From: Spirochaetaceae bacterium
Lineage (GTDB): Bacteria; Spirochaetota; Spirochaetia; Treponematales; Treponemataceae
Assembly (NCBI GenBank): GCA_017936345.1
Contig: JAGBFT010000072.1
Span: 1 to 58,291, forward strand
Reading direction: 5' to 3'
Length of the DNA stretch: 58,291 bases
Below, piece by piece: positions 24,021 to 31,559 of the stretch; position 1 is the first letter of the stretch, and each line of letters begins with the position of its first letter. A model generated the notes under the pieces. It ran no database searches and was not told the origin of the DNA. It saw nothing but the letters and a program-made list of their open reading frames with translations. Both the position numbers and the translations under genes were made by a program.

Positions 24021-26369
24021 ATGAAGAGACTATCCATATGCTTCCTCTGTCTTTCACTGATGGTATCCTCCCTTTTTTCCCAGAAACCGGTGAACGAGGG
24101 GTCAGGCATCTCATACTCTGACAAGGGCTTTGTCATTGTAAGTCCTGTGGAAGGTATCTGGGCCAATAGACAGCCCCTGGTACTGGAAGTTCCAGAGGAC
24201 TACGAGGTTGTTTATTCATTCAGTGGCTCCCACCCCATGGATTCTGGCTTTGCCTACGATGGCCCTGTAATGATTGAGGCGGAGGGTGATGTATCCCTTC
24301 GTATTGCCCTGGTTTTTCCCGATGGTAATGCTGCCATTTATTCTGTGGACTACTCCGTAGTACCTGTTGAGGATGCAGTAGGGAATCCTGTTGATGTTAA
24401 TTTCAGAAAGCCTGTTATTACCTATGTTTCCGGGCAGAAAATTACTATTCCGTCTGGTTTTTCCTATAAATTGGGTAATGCGGGGAGCCATTTGCCCGGA
24501 GAACAGGTTCTCAGCCTACAGGGAGGAACCTTTCCCCATCGCTATGTTCCCTGTGAAATAATTGACGGAACAAATGCCTGGCGTTTTGTCCTTAGCCCAG
24601 CGGGACTTCCCGAAACCAGATTTTCTCTGGATACACCCAATACACAAGAGGAGCTGCCCTCACCTGTTAAAGGTAATGACTTTACCGCAGGAAGAAATGT
24701 GGAACTGTATATAGCCCCTTCTGCCAACTCTTCCTTGTCTCCTTCTCAGGATGTCATTGAAGAACCTAAATCAAAGGAAGAGCTTGAGGATATGACCGAG
24801 CCTCCCTTCCAGATTACTGACTGGGGACTTTTAACCTTTACTCGAGACAAGTTGATTTATTCCCTGGACAATGATTTCTGGCAGGAGGCAACAGGTTCTG
24901 TAGTGCTGGATAGGGCTGTTGGTCATACAATTTCTTGGCAAAGCGTGGCATATGAAAAGGGCAATCCTGTCTATAGTTTTTATCTTCCTCCAAAGCCTGA
25001 AAAGGCTTATGAATTTGAGGGAAGGGAGGCTGTTCTTGTTGCTTTGGGGGCGGATTTTACCTTTGTTCCCTCAGGTTTATCCATGGAGCCTGTACCTTCC
25101 CTGTTGATTGATGCCTTTGAGGGAGAGGAGTTGCGGAGCACCATCCCCATTGAAATCTACTATAATGGCTTATACCAGGGACCCGGCGAAATTTCCCTCT
25201 TGGTGGACAAGTGTCCCCCTGTCGCGCCAGTAATAAATACCAGCAGCCAAAATTTTTATAGCCGGCAGGATGTACGGGTAAACCTTGGACAGCTTGAAGA
25301 TAATCGGCTCTTTTATTTCTTGGAAATGCAAGTGATTGAAGAAGGCGGCTTGAAAGATGCCCTCCTTGATTTCTCACAGGAACAGGATTCCTTGACAGAC
25401 AGGATTACAAAGGAGCAGTTTACACCGTACAATGGTGAGCCCCTGCTATTGGAAGCCCATGAAGAGCACGCCCACCTGTTCCGTGTTGGAGCCTTTAGTC
25501 GCGATAAACAGGGAAATACCAGTTCCATCACATGGTATAAAACCATTGTGGATCCTGTTAATTTTTACGTGGAGGCAGCTTCTGGCCGTGATGGTGAAAA
25601 CAGTTCTGTTGGAAATGGGCTTGCACAGGGAACCTTGGAAGAACCTTTTTCCAGTTTGGAGCAAGCCATTGAAAAAACGGCTCACTTGGATTTTGTCCGT
25701 CTCCATGTAGTTGGAAGGGTTCCGGTGAATAAATCGGTAAGCATCAGTTCTCACTGTGAAATACAGGGTGCTGATTCTAATTCTGGATTGATTTTTTCTC
25801 CTGGTACAACCTTGCTCGTAGATACCGGACGGGTTGCAATAAAAAACTGTATTCTTGAGGGGCAAAGGTTGAATTCTAGTTCCAAAATCGCACATAAAAA
25901 ACAGTCCCTTTTATCTGTTGCAAATGGAAACCTTTCCTTAGTCCAATGCGAGGTAATAGGTGATTACAGTAACAGTGGAACAATTATATCGGCCATAGAT
26001 GGGACATTGTCCATTGAGGATTCTGGTATTACCTTATTGGCAGGGGAATATGGAGCAATGATTTCCAGCTTGAGAAGCTCCATCACCGTTGATGGGGGAC
26101 GATACACTGTTATTGCTCCCACCGCTGTGATTTTTTCCTTGTCGGCTGGCCAGTTGAATCTTTCTGAGGCGGAATGTAAGGTATATGGCAACCTTGGCCG
26201 GGTCGCAGAATTGACAGGTGTGGGTTATTCCTTGATTGACAATACATTTGACGGAATCTTTGAAAACAAGACACTTTCTACAGCACAACTTGTTCCTGTG
26301 TGGAGCGATGCCCGTTCCAGAATGATTCGGTATAGCGGGAATGTTGTTTCTGGATTTCCTGGGAGTTAA
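24021..26369 (+). CDS. Large exported protein: chitobiase-C-like segment plus beta-helix
   Basis: 782 aa. Signal peptide MKRLSICFLCLSLMVSSLFSQ. Residues about 50-110 (VVYSFSGSHPMDSGFAYDGP...) resemble the chitobiase/beta-hexosaminidase C-terminal-type Ig-like module. Residues about 515-770 read as a right-handed parallel beta-helix, opening with FYVEAASGRDGENSSVGNG and EEPFSSLEQAIEKT as in DUF1565-type helices, then repeated short beta turns rich in I/V, G and N. There is no catalytic motif, so an outer-surface or periplasmic binding/structural role is likely. The ATG has CAGGAG upstream. The two following genes start within 3 bases or overlap, so the three form an operon with rnhB. Confidence 0.75.
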   Translation: MKRLSICFLCLSLMVSSLFSQKPVNEGSGISYSDKGFVIVSPVEGIWANRQPLVLEVPEDYEVVYSFSGSHPMDSGFAYDGPVMIEAEGDVSLRIALVFPDGNAAIYSVDYSVVPVEDAVGNPVDVNFRKPVITYVSGQKITIPSGFSYKLGNAGSHLPGEQVLSLQGGTFPHRYVPCEIIDGTNAWRFVLSPAGLPETRFSLDTPNTQEELPSPVKGNDFTAGRNVELYIAPSANSSLSPSQDVIEEPKSKEELEDMTEPPFQITDWGLLTFTRDKLIYSLDNDFWQEATGSVVLDRAVGHTISWQSVAYEKGNPVYSFYLPPKPEKAYEFEGREAVLVALGADFTFVPSGLSMEPVPSLLIDAFEGEELRSTIPIEIYYNGLYQGPGEISLLVDKCPPVAPVINTSSQNFYSRQDVRVNLGQLEDNRLFYFLEMQVIEEGGLKDALLDFSQEQDSLTDRITKEQFTPYNGEPLLLEAHEEHAHLFRVGAFSRDKQGNTSSITWYKTIVDPVNFYVEAASGRDGENSSVGNGLAQGTLEEPFSSLEQAIEKTAHLDFVRLHVVGRVPVNKSVSISSHCEIQGADSNSGLIFSPGTTLLVDTGRVAIKNCILEGQRLNSSSKIAHKKQSLLSVANGNLSLVQCEVIGDYSNSGTIISAIDGTLSIEDSGITLLAGEYGAMISSLRSSITVDGGRYTVIAPTAVIFSLSAGQLNLSEAECKVYGNLGRVAELTGVGYSLIDNTFDGIFENKTLSTAQLVPVWSDARSRMIRYSGNVVSGFPGS

Positions 26370-26371
26370 AC

Positions 26372-27496
26372 TTGAAAAAACTTTTTATTCTCATCTTTTC
26401 CTGGATGTCCCTGACCATTATTGGTCAGGAGTTGGTGTCCAATCAGTCCAATCAACAGATTGAGGAGGACATAAATTGGGGGGAACTGGCTCCACTCGAA
26501 AGAGCCCTTACTCAAGAGGAATTGCAGGAGTATCTTTCAAATTGGAAGGCTCTTCACAGTCTTTCTCTTTCTGAATATTTGGGTGCTTTTCAAAGCTTTG
26601 TAGAAAATTCCCTGCCCTTCTATGAACTGCAACCCTATCTCTTGGCAGAATGTCTTTGGTTTCAAGTCTCAATTCTTCCCCAGTTTCAACAGGTTGAGCG
26701 GGATGGAAGTCTTGATGAAATGATGGACTTGAATATGGTGGTTCTTTCAGATATTCAGTCAAGTATTTCTGATTTTTTTACTGGGCTGGGAGAGGGAAGT
26801 CTTCCCATTCATCCTTGGAGTGATACAGTTTTGTCAATTTTCCAGCACTTGGTGTCAAATCCACCTGCAGCCAAGATTTTTTCCCAGTCAAATCTCCAGG
26901 AAACCTTGTTGGTGGGAGAAAATATCCCCTCACTACCAGCTTTATCAGTTGATCATATTTTTATGCCGGTAGATTATAGTTATCGGAGTGTGCAGCTATA
27001 TCGTGGAATTATGGACTTTGAAGCACTTCTGGAACAATTTGAGTCTGTCGGTGAATCTGGCTTGTCTTATGAAACTGAACAGGAAGGTTTGCCTGAAGAC
27101 TCATTGGAACCGCCTCCCATGCCAGAAATCGACTGGGAAAAGGTTGTTTCAAATCAGCCATTGATGTATCTGATGACTCATTCAGATGAGGGAAAGGACA
27201 TTTATGGTGTTCTTCGTGAATATCATTCTGGGCAAACAAGGGCTTCTCTTTGTGAGGATTTATACCTTGAGTCTTGTAAAATTGGTGAGCAATGGGGTTT
27301 TTCTTTGGAAGAAATTCTCCCTACTTTTTCTGCTACGGCAGTAAAAACAGCAAAAGAGGACCTTTTCATTTTGTATTGTCTCCCGGAACATGACTTGGAG
27401 CAAATTGCCTCTGATTTGACTTGTATGAAAGAACTTGTTCCGATATATTTTTCAAAAACTGTGGACTTGCTTTATCGTAATGGAGGGGTACTATAA
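26372..27496 (+). CDS. Exported protein of unknown function
   Basis: 374 aa. TTG start (26372) two bases after the previous stop, with GGGAG six bases upstream; it yields a proper signal peptide MKKLFILIFSWMSLTIIGQ. The mature protein is acidic and Leu/Gln/Glu-rich, predicted mostly helical, without Cys clusters or recognised motifs; a repeated LEQ/LEPP pattern appears near residue 240. The arrangement between a beta-helix protein and a membrane-anchored protein suggests a shared envelope complex. The stop overlaps the next ATG by one base (TAATG). Confidence 0.7.
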   Translation: MKKLFILIFSWMSLTIIGQELVSNQSNQQIEEDINWGELAPLERALTQEELQEYLSNWKALHSLSLSEYLGAFQSFVENSLPFYELQPYLLAECLWFQVSILPQFQQVERDGSLDEMMDLNMVVLSDIQSSISDFFTGLGEGSLPIHPWSDTVLSIFQHLVSNPPAAKIFSQSNLQETLLVGENIPSLPALSVDHIFMPVDYSYRSVQLYRGIMDFEALLEQFESVGESGLSYETEQEGLPEDSLEPPPMPEIDWEKVVSNQPLMYLMTHSDEGKDIYGVLREYHSGQTRASLCEDLYLESCKIGEQWGFSLEEILPTFSATAVKTAKEDLFILYCLPEHDLEQIASDLTCMKELVPIYFSKTVDLLYRNGGVL

Positions 27497-28845
27497 TGGC
27501 AGGGACTTCAACTAGAACAAGAATATTCATCACTCTTCTTGTTGTCATCATTGTACTCCTTGCGGGTACTGTAGTGGTATACAAAATGGACTTGATTCCA
27601 GGTCTCAACCAAAGGGTTCAGGGGCTTTTGGGAGAAACGGTGGTTGAAGAAGAAGAAAATCAACAAATCCAGCAGGAAGAGATTTTAAGAGAGCAAACCT
27701 CTGTAAAGGGGCTTTTCCCCCACTTGATTCCTGTTTCAGAAGAAGCAGTGGCAGCGGCTCGTAAGGTAGCGCAGGAAGCATCCGTTTCAATCCATTCAAA
27801 AAGCAATTTGTATACTGTGGATTTTTTTGATGAAGCCACAGAAAAAGAAGTGGCTTCTGCTGATGAGGCTTCTGGTTCTTCTATGGCTCCAGTTACGGAA
27901 AAAAGGGTGGAGCCACGTAGCTCCTACACAAATTCCTATCCCATAGTTGCATCTTCAGTTGATTTTTACGACACCACTGTCTTTATAGATGCCACGCCTG
28001 CCTTGGTTTGTCTTGATAAAGAAACTGCTGCAGAAACTTTACGCATACCTTGCGAGGTATATCCTATGGAAGTATTTGATGCAAAAAGTCAGGATGCGCC
28101 ATTTACCCATCTACAGTCGTATTATTTTAAAAGTAAAACAGGCAATTGGTACGAAATCAGGTTTGAGAAGGGCTCCATAGCGCCGGAAACTCTTACGATA
28201 GCGGAAAAAGTTTCAGAAAAGTTTAGGTTTGAGGATGAAATCTATGCCAGTATCCTTCCTACAAAGACGAGTCTGGATTTTATTGATGCAAAGATGAATG
28301 GCTTGCTTTCTGTAAGTCCGGCAGTAAAGATTCCTGAGTCAATTTTATATTCTCCAGAAAAGGAACCCATTTCCTTTTCCCAGGATTTTGTATCACCAGC
28401 CTTTGTCTTTTCTCCCCAAGAACAGGGAAATTATACCCTAGGTCTCTGTGATGAAGAGGGGGCTTGGATTCGTGACAATGCCTTTGTGGTGTTGTACACC
28501 ATGGCAGGAGAGGCTCTTGCCATTAGTCTCGACTATGTAGCGGACCGGCCGCAGATTACAACCCACCTTTCTGACCAAGAGTTGTACATTGCCTGTGTAG
28601 GCTTTTTCCCAGATTCACTCATTATAGATGCAGGTCCTTCCCAGGATTTTCGTGAAATGGCTCCAACATCTTCCCCTGCTGATGAGGATGCAGGAGAAAT
28701 TGACCTTGAAATGGTGGAGTTGGTGGTTGACTTGCCCGAATCTACAGAGGCTACCACAGAAATTGTTGAAGATGAAGTCCTTGCATCGGATATTCCGGAG
28801 ACGCTGCCACAGCGGGCTTGGTTCCAAGTGAAGAAGGCTCCCTGA
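27496..28845 (+). CDS. Membrane-anchored protein with large extracytoplasmic domain, unknown function
   Basis: 449 aa. One N-terminal membrane helix (residues about 10-28, IFITLLVVIIVLLAGTVVVY) with a short Thr/Arg-rich cytoplasmic lead, then an acidic linker (EEEENQQIQQEEIL) and a beta-rich extracytoplasmic part. The C-terminus is very acidic (DEDAGEIDLEMVELVVDL). No enzyme motif is recognised. The TAATG overlap with the previous gene and TGATG overlap with rnhB show tight coupling. It may anchor the two exported proteins encoded upstream; that is inference from gene order. Confidence 0.7.
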   Translation: MAGTSTRTRIFITLLVVIIVLLAGTVVVYKMDLIPGLNQRVQGLLGETVVEEEENQQIQQEEILREQTSVKGLFPHLIPVSEEAVAAARKVAQEASVSIHSKSNLYTVDFFDEATEKEVASADEASGSSMAPVTEKRVEPRSSYTNSYPIVASSVDFYDTTVFIDATPALVCLDKETAAETLRIPCEVYPMEVFDAKSQDAPFTHLQSYYFKSKTGNWYEIRFEKGSIAPETLTIAEKVSEKFRFEDEIYASILPTKTSLDFIDAKMNGLLSVSPAVKIPESILYSPEKEPISFSQDFVSPAFVFSPQEQGNYTLGLCDEEGAWIRDNAFVVLYTMAGEALAISLDYVADRPQITTHLSDQELYIACVGFFPDSLIIDAGPSQDFREMAPTSSPADEDAGEIDLEMVELVVDLPESTEATTEIVEDEVLASDIPETLPQRAWFQVKKAP

Positions 28846-29438
28846 TGGCTATAAAGCTTTTATGTGGTCTGGATGAGGCTGGGCGGGGTCCCCTGGCGGG
28901 ACCTGTAGTTGCAGCCGCCGTCATTTTACCTGTGGATTTTCCCCTGGAAATTTTAGCCGACTCAAAGAAGTTGAGCCCTAAAAAAAGGTTGGCTGCCCGT
29001 CAACTGATTTTAGAGCGGTGTTGCTGGGGAATTGGTATAGTTGACCATCAAACCATTGATAAAATAAACATTCTTCAGGGCAGCCTTCTTGCCATGGAGA
29101 GAGCCTACTTTGAGATGAGGGGAAAGCTTGGTGATTTTTTTTCCAATGAGTATGGTGATGACTTGGAGTACACGCTGGAAGCTATGGTGGACGGAACCTT
29201 TGTTCCCAAAATCAATGTGGTTGCCAGGGCTCAACCAAGGGCAGATGACACCTTTCCTGAGGTAATGGCTGCATCTATTTTGGCAAAAACCCAAAGAGAT
29301 ATGATTATGGAGGAATACGCCAAGCTATACCCAGAATATGGCTATGAAAAGCATAAGGGATATCCTACCAAGGCTCACCGTGAAGTTTGCCGTCTCTTAG
29401 GACCATCCCCCATCCAACGCATGAGCTTCAAGTATTAG
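28845..29438 (+). CDS. rnhB: Ribonuclease HII
   Basis: 197 aa from ATG 28845, which overlaps the previous stop (TGATG) and has AAGG 7 bases upstream; a longer frame back to 28818 is less likely. The N-terminal CGLDEAGRGPLAGPVVAAA is the RNase HII signature with catalytic Asp-Glu. LADSKKLSPKKR and the later ASILAKTQRD follow, with the third acidic residue in MVDGTF. It removes RNA from RNA/DNA hybrids and misincorporated ribonucleotides. Cytoplasmic. It appears to be carried along at the end of the envelope-protein operon. Confidence 0.95.
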   Translation: MAIKLLCGLDEAGRGPLAGPVVAAAVILPVDFPLEILADSKKLSPKKRLAARQLILERCCWGIGIVDHQTIDKINILQGSLLAMERAYFEMRGKLGDFFSNEYGDDLEYTLEAMVDGTFVPKINVVARAQPRADDTFPEVMAASILAKTQRDMIMEEYAKLYPEYGYEKHKGYPTKAHREVCRLLGPSPIQRMSFKY

Positions 29439-29442
29439 CCTA

Positions 29443-29841
29443 TCAGTTTTCTTCTCCTTCAGGATTTCTTCTTGATACCACGTGAACCTTTCCAGTCCTT
29501 TTAACTCCTGATTTTTTTCTTTCTTCGTCAGCGGTAGGTTTGCGGTATACTTTTTTTCCAACAAGAGCGGCCCGTGCAGCCTTTTTTTCTGCTGCAATTC
29601 TTGCCCTCTCCTTCTGTGCCTTTTCGATGAATGTAACGGAAGAGTCAAGACCTTTAAAGAATTTCTGCATATCGTCAGCAAAGACTACGATAGCATGGCG
29701 ATCGAAATCCTCTCCATTTCTACTCTTGCTTTCTACCACTTGGAGAAAGATATCACCATTTCTATTTTCCTTTACATTGAAAAAATACGACCTATTATCC
29801 AGTGTAACCTGAGTGGTGTAAAGTTCTCCACGTGCTCCCAT
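29443..29841 (-). CDS. PUR-domain nucleic-acid-binding protein (BpuR-like, DUF3276)
   Basis: 132 aa from ATG 29841 with AAGGA upstream. Residues 1-75 (MGARGELYTTQVTLDNRSYFF, NVKENRNGDIFLQVVESK, then RHAIVVFADDMQKFFKG) match the bacterial PUR-alpha-like single domain. In Borrelia this family (BpuR) binds DNA and RNA and regulates surface protein genes. The C-terminal 55 residues are a Lys/Arg/Ala-rich basic tail (RARIAAEKKAARAALVGKK). A role as an abundant global DNA/RNA-binding regulator is inferred from the Borrelia work. It converges on rnhB with a 4-base gap. Confidence 0.88.
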   Translation of the reverse strand: MGARGELYTTQVTLDNRSYFFNVKENRNGDIFLQVVESKSRNGEDFDRHAIVVFADDMQKFFKGLDSSVTFIEKAQKERARIAAEKKAARAALVGKKVYRKPTADEERKKSGVKRTGKVHVVSRRNPEGEEN

Positions 29842-29981
29842 GCTATCCTTCCTTACTGCTATCAAAGGTTTTATAACCCTCCAGTAAGTCAAATTACTGA
29901 AGCGTTTGTTAAAAACTCATTCACACTATCATATTTTAACTCATTATACAATCCCCTGGAGAAAAGTTTACCATAGATGTA

Positions 29982-30010
29982 TTTACATTATCCCTTGATT
30001 GTGGTATCAT
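29982..30010 (+). promoter_or_regulatory. rpoZ promoter
   Basis: TTTACA (29982-29987), 17-base spacer, TATCAT (30005-30010), then a leader of about 20 bases with TAGGAG seven bases before the ATG at 30038. Confidence 0.6.
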
Positions 30011-30037
30011 AAAAAGGATGATTTTATAGGAGTATCC

Positions 30038-30229
30038 ATGATCTTTCCTTTAGAGCAACTTATTAAGTTTAAAGATAATATCTACGAGATTACTTGTGCG
30101 GCTAGTCGTCGTGCCTATCAGCTTTCTAGGATTGACGATGAGGCTGTTAAGGAAAATGACGGGAAGGTGGTTTCCACTGCTGCCCGACAGTTGTTTACTG
30201 ATGAAGTAAAGTACCGCATTGAGCAGTAG
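30038..30229 (+). CDS. rpoZ: RNA polymerase omega subunit (short form)
   Basis: 63 aa from ATG 30038 with AGGAG upstream. The sequence MIFPLEQLIKFKDNIYEIT, ASRRAYQLSRID and the KVVSTAARQLFTDEVKY segment matches the omega fold (A-x-RA-x-Q-L motif). Omega helps assemble beta-prime into RNA polymerase. It is shorter than the 80-90 aa of proteobacterial omega, as is usual in treponemes. It lies just upstream of miaA in the same direction; a hairpin at 30252-30272 separates or attenuates the two. Confidence 0.85.
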   Translation: MIFPLEQLIKFKDNIYEITCAASRRAYQLSRIDDEAVKENDGKVVSTAARQLFTDEVKYRIEQ

Positions 30230-30251
30230 TCTGTGAATTCTCAAGTAAAAG

Positions 30252-30280
30252 GAACCGGCCCTGTGCCGGTTCTTGTTGTT
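30252..30280 (+). terminator. Terminator-like hairpin over the miaA start region
   Basis: GAACCGGC (30252-30259) and GCCGGTTC (30265-30272) form an 8-bp perfect stem with loop CCTGT, followed by TTGTTGTT. It could terminate rpoZ transcripts. The miaA GTG start at 30263 lies across the loop and the 3' arm, so the structure could also hide that start. Confidence 0.5.
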
Positions 30281-31258
30281 TATGCCCCTACAGCTTGTGG
30301 AAAAACTCGACTCGCCTTGGATTTTTTTGGCAAGGATTCTGGTTCCGTCTTTGCTGGAAAGGCGGAGTTGATTAGTGCTGATTCTATGCAAGTGTACCGG
30401 GGTATGGACATCGGTACGGCAAAACCTACTGTGCAGGAGCTGGAACAACTGCCCCATCACCTTATAAATCTCCAGAATCCAGATGAAGCCTTTTCTGTAG
30501 GTTCCTTTGTTTATCATAGCGATGAGCTTTGTCAAAAAATATTCGAAAACCATCATATTCCTGTAGTTTTGGGAGGGGCAGCATTCTATATAAAAAGCTT
30601 TCTCTGTGGTTTGCCTGTTACACCCAAGGCTGACCCAAAGCTAAGGCTTGAGCTTCAGCAACGACTGGCTTCAGAAGGTGCTGAGGTGCTTTACCAACAA
30701 CTCCAAGCTCTGGATCCTGCCTCCGCACAGAGAATTCATCCCAACGACCATTATCGAATTCTTCGTTCCTTGGAAATAAATCTTGCTACTGGTTGTTCCC
30801 AAGGCTCCTTTGCCCTTTCTCCCCAGCTCCGTTCTCAGTTTGATTTTTGTATAATTATTCTCCAGCGGGAACGCCAGGAACTGTACCAAAGGATTGAGCG
30901 AAGAGTAGCCCAAATGATGGAGGCTGGTTTGCCCCAAGAGGTGGCCTCCTTGGTGGCAGCGGGTTACAAGGCAGATGATCCGGGAATGCAGGCCATTGGG
31001 TATCAGGAATTTCTTTCCAACCAAGATTTTTTGCAAGCTGCCCAAGGGATGAAGTCTTTGGACAATTTCCAGCAAGATTTTGCCAGGGTGGACTTTGATT
31101 CTATCCAAGACTTGATTTGTCGCAACAGCCGTCGATATGCAAAACGTCAGTATACTTATTTTCGTGGCATCCCTGGGGCTGCACATTTTCATGCAGAGGA
31201 TTATCAGGGAATTAAAGAACATATCGGAAAGTTTTTCATGTCATCTTTTCCCTATTGA
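30263..31258 (+). CDS. miaA: tRNA dimethylallyltransferase
   Basis: 331 aa from GTG 30263, which has AAAAGGA nine bases upstream; an in-frame GTG at 30233 would add a non-conserved lead of ten residues. MiaA transfers dimethylallyl from DMAPP to N6 of A37 in tRNAs reading UNN codons. Walker A is APTACGKT (usual GPTASGKS/T, here with Ala and Cys), then ISADSMQVYRGMDIGTAKP and HHLINLQNPDEAFSVGSFV. The C-terminal RRYAKRQYTYFRGIPG matches the conserved YAKRQ-T-WFR tail. The DMAPP it needs comes from the pathway begun by dxs, encoded shortly after. Confidence 0.93.
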   Translation: MPVLVVYAPTACGKTRLALDFFGKDSGSVFAGKAELISADSMQVYRGMDIGTAKPTVQELEQLPHHLINLQNPDEAFSVGSFVYHSDELCQKIFENHHIPVVLGGAAFYIKSFLCGLPVTPKADPKLRLELQQRLASEGAEVLYQQLQALDPASAQRIHPNDHYRILRSLEINLATGCSQGSFALSPQLRSQFDFCIIILQRERQELYQRIERRVAQMMEAGLPQEVASLVAAGYKADDPGMQAIGYQEFLSNQDFLQAAQGMKSLDNFQQDFARVDFDSIQDLICRNSRRYAKRQYTYFRGIPGAAHFHAEDYQGIKEHIGKFFMSSFPY

Positions 31259-31283
31259 CGTAAATTATTTTTTCGTAGATAAT
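31255..31283 (+). promoter_or_regulatory. Promoter of the mS38-like small gene
   Basis: TTGACG (31255-31260), exactly 17 bases, GATAAT (31278-31283). The -35 overlaps the last codon of miaA. It drives a short transcript beginning near 31290. Confidence 0.7.
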
Positions 31284-31312
31284 GTATTAAGTTTTCATTA
31301 AGGAGTGCCATC

Positions 31313-31402
31313 GTGCCTTGCGGAAAAAAAAGAAAGCGTCAGAAGATTGCTACACATAAACGTAAGAAGAAGCTGAGAAGAAATCGGCATAAGAACAAGT
31401 AA
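31313..31402 (+). CDS. 29-residue AURKAIP1/COX24 (mS38)-like protein
   Basis: GTG start at 31313 with AAGGAG 7 bases upstream; 29 codons then TAA. The peptide starts MPCGKKRKRQKIATHKRKK and ends LRRNRHKNK, so more than half of it is Lys/Arg. This matches the tiny bacterial family annotated as AURKAIP1/COX24 domain protein, homologous to mitochondrial ribosomal mS38, and seen in spirochetes and some other phyla. A ribosomal small-subunit role is expected from the family. It has its own near-consensus promoter and a downstream hairpin, so it is an independent short transcription unit that standard size cut-offs would miss. Confidence 0.85.
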   Translation: MPCGKKRKRQKIATHKRKKKLRRNRHKNK

Positions 31403-31474
31403 CTCGTCTTGAGTCTTGTTCTGGGGGTAACCCACTTTATGTGTTTTCAGTTTATGACTGTACCAATGAAAGAG

Positions 31475-31518
31475 GACCGTAGATTTTGTTGTTTCCTGAC
31501 ACAAGCTGCGGTCTTTTT
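31475..31518 (+). terminator. Hairpin with T-run between the small ribosomal-type gene and dxs
   Basis: GACCGTAG (31475-31482) pairs with CTGCGGTC (31506-31513) with one G-U pair; TTGT/ACAA can extend it inside. TTTTT follows (31514-31518). It ends only about 40 bases before the likely dxs start, so dxs may depend on read-through. Confidence 0.6.
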
Positions 31519-31559
31519 CGTATAGAGATGGCAAATTCATTCGTCGGAGTTGTACTACG

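Noticed and set aside
31421-31432. GGGGTAACCC-like motif shared with 48305-48320
   Set aside because: Two short palindromic matches in 58 kb are not enough to claim a regulatory element.
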